Shown: positions 1-10,813 of the stretch, piece after piece | Layout: the number at the start of each line of letters is the position of its first letter | How positions within the stretch are numbered: position 1 is the first letter of the stretch | DNA from: Tillandsia leiboldiana | Lineage: Eukaryota > Streptophyta > Magnoliopsida > Poales > Bromeliaceae | Assembly (NCBI GenBank): GCA_029204045.2 | Contig: JAQNDB010000209.1 | Span: forward strand, 48,686-112,685 | Length of the DNA stretch: 64,000 nucleotides | Direction of reading: 5' to 3' | The notes under the pieces: generated by a model | What the model was told of the DNA's origin: nothing | Seen by the model: only the letters and a program-made list of their open reading frames with translations | The model's database searches: none | Program-made: the position numbers and the translations under genes

Positions 1-789
1 TGTACTGACCTATTTGGATGCGTTATTTATGTACGTATTGGTACTTTTGTGTTTAGAAATATTTTGTGGTCGTTTGTTATTTTTTTGGATGTTGAATGTA
101 CTGAAGATTTTAACTTATTGTTTGTTTAATTGAAAATGAGCTTAGTAAATTATTTTTGTTATTTTGTTATGTACGATTTATGCATAAATATTGAAAATAT
201 TGAAATCTCATATTATCCATTGAATTTGTATTTTTTGAAATTGATAAGATTTAATTATTTTATGATAGTGCAAATAATAATTTATATTATTTTTATTTAT
301 TTAAAAATATAATTTAAAAATATTTAGAATTAGCGGCATTTATTAATGCCGGAATTAACAACAGATTACCAACATTTGTATAATATTGCAAATAAACTAA
401 TAATTACCGGCATTTATTAACAATAGATTACCAATATTTGTATAATATTGCAAATAAACTAATAATTACCGGCATTTATTAACAATAGATTACCAATATT
501 TGTATAATATTGTAAATAAACTAATAATTACCGGCATTTATTAGTGTTGTAGATAATTAAAAAATACTGGCATTTAATAATATCGCTAATAACCACATCT
601 ATAACGGCATTTCTTTAATGCTACTAATTATTTAATTTTAACGGCAATTTAATTAAATGCCGGTAGAAGAATCAGCAACACGACTTTAGGCGGCACTAAT
701 TGCTAAATGCCACTAATTATTTTTACGGCACTTTTTGACCTTTAGGCGGCAATTACAGAATGCCGCTAAATCACATTTTTTTTGTAGTG
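1..789. mobile_element. CACTA (En/Spm-type) DNA transposon, one terminal part
   Basis: The AT-rich stretch ends at 789 with a run of T followed by GTAGTG, the reverse complement of the CACTAC terminus that defines this superfamily. Inside the end lie many short subterminal repeats in both orientations, built on GCGGCATT / AATGCCGC (about 328-350, 594-620, 655-662, 688-712 and 745-771), which is the usual transposase-binding arrangement. The other end and any transposase lie left of the window, so the 3-bp target duplication cannot be checked. Immediately beyond 789 the sequence becomes gypsy pol, so the element inserted into gypsy A. Short ORFs here are low-complexity and not credible genes. 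Confidence 0.75.
347..534. repeat. 62-bp subterminal tandem repeat of the CACTA element
   Basis: Three consecutive units of 60-62 bp start at the CCGG tetranucleotides at 347, 407 and 469 and end at the next one at 531. Each unit carries one GGCATTTATTAA subterminal motif plus an AT-rich spacer. The last two units are almost identical, so the array expanded recently relative to the rest of the element. Confidence 0.8.
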
Positions 790-819
790 ACTAAAGGAAT
801 ATCTTTATCGCCCGTGTGA

Positions 820-2758
820 TCCCGGACAGGAGTTTACCTGGTCTGATGTTGATGCCGCCGTTTAGTGAGACTGAGATCGAGATAGTGATCGACGTGGTTT
901 TGGAAACCACGCCGACTTCAGCATCATCTCTTGGAGTACCACTCGTGAGACAGTGAGAGAGCTGTTAGCGCAGCTGCGGATCCGAGGGATCGAGAGGTCT
1001 GGGTGACCCCATGCCACGTCGTGAGGATACGACAGTGAGGATCCGAGAGATTGGTATTTTGGATGTGTTGCCACACCGTTGATACACGGTGGTGATGCCA
1101 CGCCGTTGATACACGGTGGTGATGCCACGCCGTTGATACACGGTGGTGATGCCACGCCGTTGATATACGGTGGTGATGCCATGCCGTTGGTATACGGCAG
1201 TGATGCCACGTTGTGAGTGCACAACGGTGAGAGTGCTGTGACGATTCGAGCACAGTTAGATTTGGATCGTGTTGGGTTGATGCCTTGCGGGACATTGAAG
1301 GCTTTGTGGAACCCTACAGCTGAGGGCTATGCCAGATAGAGTCTGAACCCGATAGAGACATTTTGAGCTTACAGTGAGGTCAAGCGGATTGACTAAGGCC
1401 CTGCGGCCTTTTGGATTTGAGGACTTGTGTGTTCCGGCGGTACTTGGACCGGGCAGTAGAACCAGTGTGAGTTTAAGCACGAGGAGGACTTAAGGATAGT
1501 GCTGCAACTTCTATGAGAAGAAGTTGATGCCGAGATGTAAGAGAATTTGCTCTTAGACTTCGGAAGATTTTGTGGTGAGGCCATGTTATTACAGCCGCAG
1601 GAGTGACAGTGGACCCGGCGAAGAGTGTTGTCGTTTAGGTTCGGCTTGGACCCATGATAGTGACAGAGGTCCAGAGTTGTGGATTAAGCAGTGCCAGCAT
1701 AACCTTGAGGAGTTCAAGCTGTGGATGGTTTTAACATCATTGTGAATGGTTGCTTGAGATAGAGAGAGGTTTGAGATATCTATCGATCCTAGAACCTGAG
1801 GTACTGGGTTACTCAGAAGGAATTTGATTTGAGGCAATGCCGGTGGATAGAGTTATTAAGGATGTATGATTGAGCTTACAGTAACGTCCCGACAAAGCCA
1901 ATGTGGTCGCAGCTGCCTTGAATAGGCGAGCGGTGCAGTTTTGGAGTATGATGGTTACTCAGCAGATGCCGCTGAAAGAGTAATTGAGACGAATTGAGAT
2001 TAAGGTGGTGTTCCCTGGGAATGTGGCAAAACTTGTGTTTTGGACTCGTAACCCACTCCGTTGGACAGGATTAGAGAGGGAACTTCTCAGTGAATGCAGC
2101 GGGAGTACTGAAGTACAAGGACCGCATCTGTGTGCCCGTGGATTCCGAGATCCGAGAGCTGATTTTGAGGGTTAGGGGTTGAGTGTTGTTCCCGATGTTG
2201 GACTTCTTACCCCGTGGATGGATGTAAGAATGCATCGTGAAGCTCTCAGCATTGTGGTTGCTAAGGAGCAACGGAAAAGTTATGCCAATTGGAGGCAGGG
2301 AGTTTTGGTGACTTCTGGAAATCACTATCCGCAGAAATGTGTAGATTTGAGTTTTCGCGGGAAGTTGAGTCCGCGAATTATTGGCATATTCGAGGAGTTA
2401 GAGCGCATTGGATCAGTTGCTCATCGAGTTGCGCTACCGCCATGTTTTGGCAAGTACCCACGAGGACGTTGGTGTATCCGTCCTGAGGGAAGCATGGATT
2501 TGGATCCCTTGCATGAATTGGACTTCGTTTCTTTGGAGTCAGACGAGGACTTGGGCTATCAGGAGCGACCGGTGCGAATTCTTGCTCGAGAGACGAGAGA
2601 ATTGCGCAACCGGATCATACCTTTTGTAAAGGTCCTATGGAGTCATCATGAGGAGTGAGAGGCCACATGGGAGCCTGAGGATGAGCTGAGAGTTTCATAT
2701 CCTCACTTATTTGAGTCACCCCCCCCTGAGTTCTGGAGTTTTGAGGTTTCGAGGACGA
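820..2758 (+). pseudogene. Decayed gypsy A pol: RT, RNase H, integrase, chromodomain-like tail
   Basis: Frames change and stops abound, but domains follow the usual order. About 830-1010 encodes the linker and RT entry (remnant of a DELPGLPP-type motif, then REL..QL). About 1476-1530 has an EEDLRIVLQLL-like RT segment. About 1589-1850 covers the RT/RNase H connection, with WIKQCQ standing for the usual W-EQCQ. About 1883-1935 has HP-KANVVA, an RNase H landmark. About 2086-2170 has VLKYKDRICVP, the start of integrase. From 2342 to 2700 one frame reads RGKLSPR, then ESDEDLGYQERPVRIL and PFVKVLWSHHEE before a TGA at 2656-2658; this last part is the chromodomain-like tail. It cannot encode a working polyprotein. 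Confidence 0.85.
1076..1210. repeat. 27-bp tandem repeat, five units, inside the RT region of gypsy A
   Basis: Units start with CCGTTGAT at 1076, 1103, 1130, 1157 and 1184 and differ by a few substitutions. Because 27 is divisible by 3 the array stays open in several frames, which explains the repetitive shadow ORFs there. The array replaces part of the expected RT palm-coding sequence. Confidence 0.85.
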
Positions 2759-2765
2759 AACCGTT

Positions 2766-2780
2766 AAAAGGAGGGGAGAG
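2766..2780 (+). other. Polypurine tract of gypsy A
   Basis: AAAAGGAGGGGAGAG is an uninterrupted purine run ending exactly one base before the LTR start (TGTAGAGTACC) at 2781. It is the plus-strand primer position for reverse transcription. Confidence 0.85.
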
Positions 2781-3131
2781 TGTAGAGTACCGGAGCTTCG
2801 GGCAGTGTGCCGACTCCACGTGGCAGCCTGGTATTGTGGAAATACCTTTAGCAGTTTCTGTTCGTGTTTACAGAGAGGTTCGGGTGATCCCGGAGCGACG
2901 CGGAAGCTTTTTGGTAGAAAAGTGAGTTGGCGTCGGATTGAGAGCTTGCGGGTCGAGCATTGGCTTCATGGATGGGATTGATGTGAGTTGATCCCTTGGG
3001 ACGTGTGTATTATGATTTTACAGAGGTGTTCGGTTGGTTTCGGGGTGATGCGGGAGACCCGAGGCGAGAAAGTGAGTTATCGGCGCGATTCGGGAAGGTT
3101 CTGGCTGATTTCTGGAGGTTCTGGGTGGCTG

Positions 3132-3327
3132 GGTTCCGGAACCAAGCAGTTGGTTCCGGAACTGGCCCCTTGGTTCCGGAACCAGCTGCCTGGTACCGGA
3201 ACCAGGGGTGGTGTTCCGGTACCCAAATGCTGGTACCCGAACACAGACTCTGGAATGCCCGAAAAGAGCTCGGATTGGTGCACAGTGTTGAGGTATGGGC
3301 TTCCAACCACTCCCGTCATGTTATATA
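3132..3327 (+). promoter_or_regulatory. Palindrome array and TATA box of the gypsy A LTR promoter
   Basis: Five copies of a CCGG-centred palindrome (GGTTCCGGAACC or variants with GGTACC half-sites) lie at 3132, 3153, 3172, 3192 and 3213, spaced about 20 bp. Roughly 100 bp downstream is TTATATACCC (TATATA at 3322-3327), then a CT-rich stretch typical of a plant transcription start and leader. The promoter role is inferred from this layout; the palindromes and TATA are read directly. Confidence 0.65.
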
Positions 3328-4452
3328 CCCCTGATCACCAGCTCCCTCACCCATCTCCCATCTCTCATCCATCCTCTTCCTTTCTTGCTGCCAGAGAAGA
3401 AGAAGAAGGGGAAGTAGAAGGAGATGAAGCAGGGTGTCCATCGGAGCTGCTTGTGAGAGTTGACCGGGTCAACGTGCGCGCGCGAGGGCAAATTGAGGTA
3501 AATTAATTGTTGGAGATTGTGGATTTGGATTCGATAGTTCTCCTCTTGGGTTTTATTGATGGAATTGATTGGGATTTTGAGCTAATTTCCATCCTTTCTC
3601 TCCCTCTCTCCCTGTGCTCTCGGGTGCAAGCAGGGAGGTTACTGCGCAAATCCGAGGATTTGTCTGCTTCTTGCGCACATGTGGGGGACCCTCTTGAGCT
3701 GAGCAGAGGCATGCTGAGACCTTGGGGAGTGTGTTATAGGATTGATCGGAGCTTCGTGGATTTTTCCGAGACGTGCGACGGCGCGCGTGCGCGCGAGAGG
3801 CACAGTGCAGTTTTTCGTCTGTTTTCGCCCGTTTCTTCTCCGATTTCGGCGTGGCCTTCGGAAAGCATTTGAGGTGGGTTGGAATTTCTTCAAGATGTAT
3901 GGAATGCCCTTTAAAGCTATTGAATGCATGTTGATCATGTTTAGCTTAATTATTTGCATAGCTGGTAAATCTGATAGTTGCCTAGAAAATTGTAGGAATA
4001 CAATTGCAAGCCCCAGATATTTTTTAGCATGATCTAGAAGTGATTTGACACTAGACTGCATGTTTAGTTGGCTTTATATTGGCATCTGAACCGTTTTAAA
4101 AATCGTCGGACCTATTTTAATGAAAACTGGGTTTTGAAAAGAGTTTTAAAATATTGAGATCTTCCCGAGGGGTTGAGTAGGTTCAGGATGCATGTGTTCT
4201 CGTGCCAGAGGGGCGAGTGGATTTTTAGAGCATTATGAGATGACTTTCTAGTGTCATGAGAGAGTTTTGAGTTACTTGAGTTCGCGGGGTATTGAGGATG
4301 TATTCCCTGATTGGGTTACTCTAGATCATGGGTCGTGTTCTGATTTAGTGGTGGAGATGGTTCTCCCACTTAGCCTTGAGAGTTTTGGGGGCTCCGGCAG
4401 ATCGAGTCGTGGAGGTTTCCCGACTCAGCCACGGGGCGTGCATTATCAGATT

Positions 4453-4715
4453 GAGTCGTTGAGGGTTCTCCGACATAGCTGTGAGAGTGTTGGGCTTTCC
4501 TGTTCGAGTCGTGGAGTCTTTCTACGACTGAGTATGCTTGTTGAGCATTGAGATCCGATCTGTTTGATCGTGTATTTTAGCCTTGAGTCGTTGAGGGTTC
4601 TCCGACATAGCTGTGAGAGTGTTTGGGCTTTTCTGTTCGAGTCGTGGAGTCTTCCTCCGACTGAGTTATGCTAGTTGAGCATTGAGATCCGATCTGTTTG
4701 ATCGTGGATTATAGC
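4453..4715. repeat. 132-bp tandem duplication in the gypsy A LTR
   Basis: Two copies start GAGTCGTTGAGGGTTCTCCG at 4453 and 4585 and run to about 4715 with small differences. A related GAGTCGTGGAG motif appears once more at about 4403. No coding potential. Confidence 0.8.
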
Positions 4716-5686
4716 CTGCTGAGCCTGGCTTTTTATGCCAGTTATGAGATACTTGAGATACTTGAGATACTTGAGTTCGGTGGGGTCGCTCCCCTCGAGC
4801 TACGCCCCGGGTGCGATGATGATACCGAGCCTGACGAGGCTGCGATGTGATTACTGAGATGGTCCTAGAGGGACACCCTACGTAAGTCCGTTCCTCCGGG
4901 ATGTGCGGCAGTGGATGCCTACGTAAGTCCGTTCCTACGGGATGCGCGGCAGTAGATGAGCGCAGGCTTGATTGACTGGTCCAAAGAGGGACAGTCATTG
5001 GGATTGGGTGATATGTGTGAGTGAGTTTCATAGCATGTTCATAGATGAGTTTTCCTTTGAGCATGATACTTGAGGCATGTTAGCAGTAGCGAGTGTATGC
5101 ACATCTTCATCATTGTAGAGTTTCTTGAGCATGATGATTGAGACATGATAGCTATAGTTTCTTTCAGCTTTTATCTATCTATTTATCTGCATACCTATCT
5201 GTTGTGCCTCCAGTAGACTTAGTGGGCATACCGTGGATATTGAGACGGTACCCACTGGGAACTACCTTTGCAGTAGTTCTTACACCCGCTGCGGTGACAG
5301 GTTTCCTGAGGCTGCTGTTCCGGCTTAGCTCGCGCGGAGTCAGCTGATCGAGGTGAGGACGTGGCCGTTTAGTTCCTTACCAGCACTGAGAGTCAGAGGT
5401 AGATGTACCTTGTGTATTTTATGACTCCACTTTTGTACTGGACATTCTGAGTGATCAGTGAGGATTTCTTGTACTTTTGTAGCTGAGAGACATTGTATTG
5501 AGATTTTTTTTATTATATCAGATGTTCAGTGGATTTCTGTAGCTTTTTGGTTATTCTTCCAGCTCTGATACATTATAGCTATAGATCTGACTTGCAGGGT
5601 AGACGCTTCGTCTGTACGGCAGTTTCCGTATAGATGGCGGATCTGTTGGCGAGCCCGGGTCGCTGTTTCGACCCCGGGGCGTGACA

Positions 5687-6547
5687 AGAGCGCTTGAACC
5701 TTGAATCCATAAGGACACGCGAATCCATGCGCCGATTTTGGGGTAAATCGTTGTTTTTGGGTGGTGATGATCCGCCGAATACTTAGATCAAAGATAGATC
5801 GGAAATACCATCTAAGTATTCATTAGTTTGATTCAACTCAAGATGTGAGTATGAAAACCTAGAATCAAACTAATCAATATAGATGAAGAAACATAGAGTA
5901 TTATCTAATGATTTCCTTTCTTCTCTATATGTGGATCTTAGGCCGTATAAAATGATATATGAATATGACGGCTCTTTCGATTATCGGCTTATTCCTTAAC
6001 CCTAGAAAAAGAGTCATAGGGTCTATTTATAGGTTAGAAACATTTGGAAGGAGATAAGAATCAAAAACCTAACATTTCTGGAATTTTAACGGACGGCGAT
6101 CTGGATCGGATTTGGGCGATCCGGATTGCAGTAGCAAGAAAGACGGTTTCCAGAAAAACAATCGTTCGGGATCCGGATCGGAATGCCTGATCCGGATCGT
6201 TCATACAATTCAGAAAACTCAACGTTCGGGATCCGGATCGTGAGATGCTGCGATCCGGATTGAAGTGATGTATGAAACAACAACCTTCGGGATCCGGACT
6301 GCTGGCTCTGATCCGGATCCTGAACATGTCCGAACACCAGTTTTTTGATTTTTATGCAATTGAAAATTCTTCCAGGTGTTTCTACACTACAAGAAGTATT
6401 CGGATCACCAATAAATTTTAGTTAAACATACCTGATCCTTTTGAATTCTTCTTTCTTGAGATTGAGTTAAATGATCCAACTTTCTTCACCTTCAATCTTC
6501 AAGACTTGAACCTTTCACGAAACTACGCCAACTCAAATTCCGTAACA
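5687..6547 (-). repeat. 3' LTR remnant of Sirevirus 1
   Basis: The 861 bp align without gaps to 19284-20144; I count six substitutions (about 0.7%), mostly C/T changes. In sense orientation it begins TGTTACGG at 6547, right after the polypurine tract. The rest of the LTR lies beyond gypsy A, which inserted at 5686/5687. Confidence 0.88.
6023..6319 (-). promoter_or_regulatory. LTR promoter of Sirevirus 1 (3' copy): TATA box and GATCCGGATC array
   Basis: On the minus strand TATAAATAG (plus 6023-6031) is preceded by about nine copies of GATCCGGATC or one-mismatch variants between 6098 and 6319. It matches the promoter in the other LTR copy (19620-19916). Confidence 0.65.
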
Positions 6548-6561
6548 ATCTCCCCCTTTGG
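6548..6561 (-). other. Polypurine tract of Sirevirus 1
   Basis: Plus-strand ATCTCCCCCTTTGG, i.e. a minus-strand AAAGGGGGAGAT, directly adjoins the LTR start at 6547. A second tract of the same type lies at 10661-10676, on the far side of the inserted solo LTR. Repeated polypurine tracts in front of the 3' LTR are, from memory, a published hallmark of Sireviruses. Confidence 0.8.
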
Positions 6562-6914
6562 CGGTTTCGTGACAAAACACAGATCCACTAAAGAAAATTC
6601 AAAAAGATATTTTTGTTGCTATCACCATACAACAAAAATTTACAATGGAGATCCAAAAATTTAAAAACATGAGATATAAACTCCTAAAACAGACTCTAGA
6701 CTTAGACATCTGTACTCTCTGCACAAAGAAATCATTCTTGACAAAAAGAGATCATTAGATACCTCAAGAATACTTAGCATTCAAAACCTAACAGAGATAG
6801 AGTTTATGCTCACCATGACATTGAGTAATTCATATATGTAATAAGATTACAATCAAACATTGACATATCTTCTAAGCAATAAAATTCCAAATGTCATAAC
6901 TTTGCTTTGTTAGT

Positions 6915-9900
6915 TGTGAGGTCCCGGAATCCCCCGCGTAGGGTTGCTGGTTGTTGGGCAGCTTTCGGTCGCCGTTGGGGGTGTTGGTGCGCGTGTTGGG
7001 GACCCAGAAATGGATTTGTGATGCAAATTGGGATTTGCTTGCATCACTGGAGGCCTGCGTGGGTTGCGTGCAATTTGGACACAAGTGGTGGACTTCGGGC
7101 TTAAATTGAGACCCCGTGGGAAGTTGGTGGACCCGTCGGGTGTTTAGAAGTGATTTCGCGCGATTCAGATGTCAAAATTAGACTCCGGGTGAAGTCCGGA
7201 TAAAAGTTTACCTCTCCGGTCGCCTTTGGGAATTTTTAGAGTTGGAATTGGGCAAATCGGACTTTAAAAATGGACCCGGCGCGAAAATCGGACCGAGTGG
7301 GCATTCGGCAAATTTTCGGGTGAGAATTTGGAGAATTGGACATCGTTTTTGGATTCAGCGCGCGAAATCGCTAAGAATGGACTATTTATTTGTTGGATTT
7401 GGAGCCCGGATGAAGTGCGCGTTTTTCGAGGCAAAACGGCACGTTTATCGAGGTGTGCGCGTGGCACGGATCCCGAGGCGAGCGTGGCGCGCGGGTCAAG
7501 GCGCGCGGGTCGAGGCGGCCGCGTGATAGGACGGGGCGCAGGCGCGGGACGCGCGGGGGGCCGCCACGTGGCGGGCCCCCGTTGGCGCCCGCGCGGGCGC
7601 GGGGGCACGCGTGCCCGTGTAACGGGCGCGTGTCCCGCGCCTGGGCTGCGCGGTGCGTGCAACGCGCCCGTGTGGCGGGCGAGTTGCTGCGCGCCGCGTG
7701 GCCCTGTGGGCGCGCGCGTGGACCGGGCGCGCGCGCCCGTGTGCTGTGGACCCCGGATGGGGCTTCCCCATTGGCCCGCGCGGTGGACCGGCGGGGTGGA
7801 CCGGATCCATGGACCGCCTTCTCTCTCCCTCTTTTCTTCTTCTTCTTCCTCCCCGCGCACGCCATTTTCCCTCCTCTTCTCTTCCTTTCTTCTTCAACCG
7901 AGCGAGAGGGAGAGCGAGGGAGATGGTGGGAGGTACGGCGTGGCGTCGTGGGCCCCGTGGAGCGCGCGAGTTTTTTCGTGGGGAGCGTTTCGGCGACGGC
8001 GGCCCAGTCGGGGTAGGTCCCCTATGTTTGTTTTTACGGTATTTTTAGCACAGTTTTGGAGCGTTATTTTTGGACTGTGAATTGACCCTCTTGCTCTTAT
8101 CTGTGTTTCTCGGTACCGTTTTGCGTGCGGACTCCGGCACCGTGCACCGTTTTGCGTGCGGACTCCGTTTTGCGTGCGGATCCTGGCACCGTGCACCGTT
8201 TTGCGTGCGGACTCCGTTTTGCGTGCGGATCCTGGCACCGTGCACCGTTTTGCGTGCGGACTCCGGCACCGTGCACCGTTTTGCGTACGGACTCCGTTTT
8301 GCGTGCGGATCCTGGCACCGTGCACCGTTTTGCGTGCGGACTCCGGCACCGTTCACCGTTTTGCGTGCGGACTCCGTTTTGCGTGCGGATCCTGGCACCG
8401 TGCACCGTTTTGCGTGCGGACTCCGGTACCGTGCACCGTTTTGCGTGCGGACTCCGTTTTGCGTGCGGATCCTGGCACCGTGCACCGTTTTGCGTGCGGA
8501 CTCCGGCACCGTGCATCGTTTTGCGTGCGGACTCCGGCAGCGGACATCGTTTTGCGTGCGGACTCCGTTTGGCGTGCGGATTCCGGCACCGTGCTCCGTT
8601 TTGCGTGCGGACTCCGGCAGCGGACTTCGTTTTGCGTGGGGATCGCGTGGAGGCCAATTGCAAGTGTCTACGAGCAATTGGTGGCAATCGAGGTGGGTGG
8701 CCTTATCTCCAAGTTTTATGGAATGTACATTAATTCTATTAATGTAGGACTATGCATGATGGTTTATTTCCTTGTGTAGCATGCTAGATTGTTGGAATGG
8801 CTATCCCTTTATTATCGGATAATGTGGTTATCTTGGAACTTGACCTAGCACCCCCGTCATATGTTGTATGTGTAACCAGACTAGTAGAAAACCCTCACTT
8901 GGGCTAGGGTTATTTATGCTTAGACATCCACACTGTTCCTTCATCCCTGGACATAGTGTTTTCTCGCCCGGGTAGTGGGCCGAGAGGTCGGGACTTGCTT
9001 TTAGTGTGGGATGCTTTTGCACTCTTGCTTGGGAGCAGAGTGGAGTCTGGTAGTTGTAGCTGGGTTGCTTATCTGTGCCGGGAGCCGTTTGGGTAAACGG
9101 TAGTCCCGGGAGGTCTTGTTTCCCTGTTGTGCCGTCGTAGAGGGAGCCGTTGCGCAGACGGCAGTCCCGGGCCGTCGAGTATCTTCCGGTCCGCCCTATT
9201 GGGAACCGTTGGGGGTTGACGGTGGTCCCAGGTCGTTGAGTGTTGTCCGACCTGTTTTGTTACCCTGAGTTGTGGGTCGTTCCTGGCTGTGGAGTATCTC
9301 CAGCCAGTGAGCCTTGTGCTGCGAGCCGTTGGCGAGGCTAGTGTCTCGTGTTTCGAGTTAGCCGAGCAGCTGAGTCGTCGAGAGTTCTCCGACTGTTGTG
9401 CGAGGTATTTGGGGATCCTGAGTCCTACCGTTCTGAGAGTGAGCGTGGATTTTGACTAGCCTGCTTATGCCAATTTGTGATACTCTAGGCCGCGCCGTTT
9501 TCCGCAGTTGGAGTCGCGTCCCTGAGATGCCGCTGTGGATACGATGGGCCTGTTGAGGCAGTTTTGCGCGAGGGGTGAGTTAGTCGGGCAGGACGCCCCA
9601 CGTAAATCCCATCCTCATGGGGATGCGTGGTAGTGGGCAGGCGCGTTCCTAGTCGACAGGCGCAGGCTTGTCTGGACCCTATGAGGCAGTCAGTTCGATT
9701 GGGTCTTTTGAGCACCTTGGGTGCGAGTGGTCTCTTTTACTTTCATCTGTTCCACTTTTTGAGTATCTAGATAGAGGTATGGCAGCTGTAGAGTAGCTCC
9801 AGCTTTTCTTGTTCAGATTTCATTGCTCTGTTATCTTTTACCTCTAGTAGACTTGGTGGGCAGACCGTTGGGCTTGTTGACGGCACCCACTGAGAACTAC

Positions 9901-10457
9901 TGTGGGAAGTAGTTCTCACACCCGTCGTGGTGTCTTTTTCCCCAGGAACTTCTTCTCCTGTTCATGTTGCTCCAGTTGCTGATCCTTCCGACCGAGGCGA
10001 GGGAGTCGCGAGCTAGTTCCCTACCCGTCGTTGGAGAGTAGCGGTACCCCTTCAGAGGAGAGCTTCAGTAGATTAGTTACTTCTTTTCCTCTGTTGAGAG
10101 ACCTTTGTTGTGAGGTATAGAGTTGTACTTTATTTTACAGTTTGAGAGACTGATGTAGTGAGGATATTTTTGTAGTGAGAGCTTGTACACTGATGTACTT
10201 TATTGGAGACATCTCCCTTTGGAGTTTTATATCAGAGGACTTGGTATACGATCGTATTTGGGAGATGGATATTGTATTATCTTCAGTTGTACAGTGTTTG
10301 GTTTCCAGTTCTTACTAGTTTACTTCTAGCTCTGATATCTGTATCTCTGTAGTTGATTCTTCCTGCAGGTTAGACGCTTCGTCTGTACGGCAGTTTCCGT
10401 ACAGATGGCGGATCTGTTAATGAGCCCGGGTCGCAGTTTCGACCCCGGGGCGTGACA
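6915..10457 (+). mobile_element. Gypsy solo LTR (3543 bp) inside Sirevirus 1
   Basis: Starts TGTGAGGTCCCGG and ends CCCCGGGGCGTGACA, flanked by identical TTAGT at 6910-6914 and 10458-10462. No internal region or second LTR is present, so it is a solo LTR left by recombination. It belongs to the same family as G2 (50999-54496, inverted), E (54786) and more distantly F (58254). It contains a GC-rich block (about 7440-7760), a CT-rich leader-like stretch (7815-7900) and a minisatellite (8115-8640). The long overlapping ORFs on both strands come from GC-rich and repeated sequence. Confidence 0.92.
8115..8640. repeat. Minisatellite built on GTTTTGCGTGCGGA
   Basis: Alternating units of about 19-20 and 30 bp (TTTTGCGTGCGGACTCCG and TTTTGCGTGCGGATCCTGG, then CACCGTGCACC) fill about 520 bp. 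The related LTRs carry the same repeat with fewer units (52893-53283 and 56020-56250). All six frames stay open over much of it, which makes the ORFs there meaningless. Confidence 0.92.
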
Positions 10458-10813
10458 TTAGTAATCAAACAACTTGTTAGTAATAATACATGTCCAAATA
10501 GTTAGTCGAATAGTTAGTAGGAACATGCAACAAATCACAAGATAAAAACCAAAGTTGTGATACTTACCCTTCACCAAAGTCAAAGTTGAAGTGATACTTA
10601 CCTTGATGTTCACACATTCACATCATCATTGTTCAATCATTGTTCAAGTTCTCTCTAAACTCTCTCCCCCTTTTTGTCACAAACAGCCAAAATTACCAAA
10701 AATTTAAGGAGAGTTAAAAATTTCAAAAATTGTTCCGAAATGTAAGAACTAGAACTAAAATCTAAAAAGATAAAATCCTGCACAAATCTGCACAAAAATT
10801 GTTAAAGCACAAA
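10458..10813 (-). other. 3' noncoding region of Sirevirus 1 with a second polypurine tract
   Basis: This stretch separates the third-ORF pseudogene from the 3' LTR; it continues at 6548-6909 on the other side of the solo LTR, and its first five bases are the solo LTR's TTAGT target duplication. A minus-strand AAAAAGGGGGAGA lies at 10661-10676, beside GTCACAAA, as in the five-tract region of Sirevirus 2. No ORF. Confidence 0.6.

Larger units (their letters stand above)
790..5686 (+). mobile_element. Gypsy element A (chromovirus-like), 3' portion
   Basis: Decayed pol (790-2758), a polypurine tract and a 2.9-kb 3' LTR are in the right order for a plus-strand Ty3/gypsy element. The pol C-terminus resembles the chromodomain-type tail of plant chromoviruses (Tekay/Del lineage, my inference). 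The 5' part is left of the CACTA insertion and of the window. Its LTR ends at 5686 with TGACA and abuts Sirevirus LTR sequence, so A inserted into that LTR. The expected right target duplication is AGAGC (5687-5691), but the partner copy is outside the window. Confidence 0.85.
2781..5686 (+). repeat. 3' LTR of gypsy A (2906 bp)
   Basis: Starts TGTAGAGTACC directly after the polypurine tract and ends CCCCGGGGCGTGACA. Close relatives of this terminus close the other plus-strand gypsy LTRs in the window (10457, 31045, 37355, 50346, 62360). It contains a CCGG-palindrome array and TATA box (3132-3327), a CT-rich leader-like stretch (3340-3420), a 132-bp duplication (4453-4715), three copies of GATACTTGAG near 4747-4775, and a 41-bp duplication (4880-4961). 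ORFs across it have no recognisable domain. Confidence 0.88.

Noticed and set aside
130..312. 60-codon AT-rich ORF at the left edge
   Set aside because: Low-complexity composition in the CACTA end, no similarity to transposase, no conserved features.
6385..6396. CACTACAAGAAG motif resembling a CACTA transposon terminus (also at 19982)
   Set aside because: It lies at the same position in both Sirevirus LTR copies with colinear sequence either side and no inverted partner or subterminal repeats.
7264..8080. Long overlapping ORFs of 130-250 codons on both strands
   Set aside because: They lie in the GC-rich block of a solo LTR, are arginine/proline/alanine-rich in every frame and have no domain. 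GC-rich sequence lacks stop codons by composition.
8045..8779. Repetitive ORFs (RTQNGARC / FACGLR type) that look like a repeat protein, also at 52762-53357
   Set aside because: They are translations of a noncoding minisatellite open in almost all frames. Unit number and frame differ between the LTR copies.
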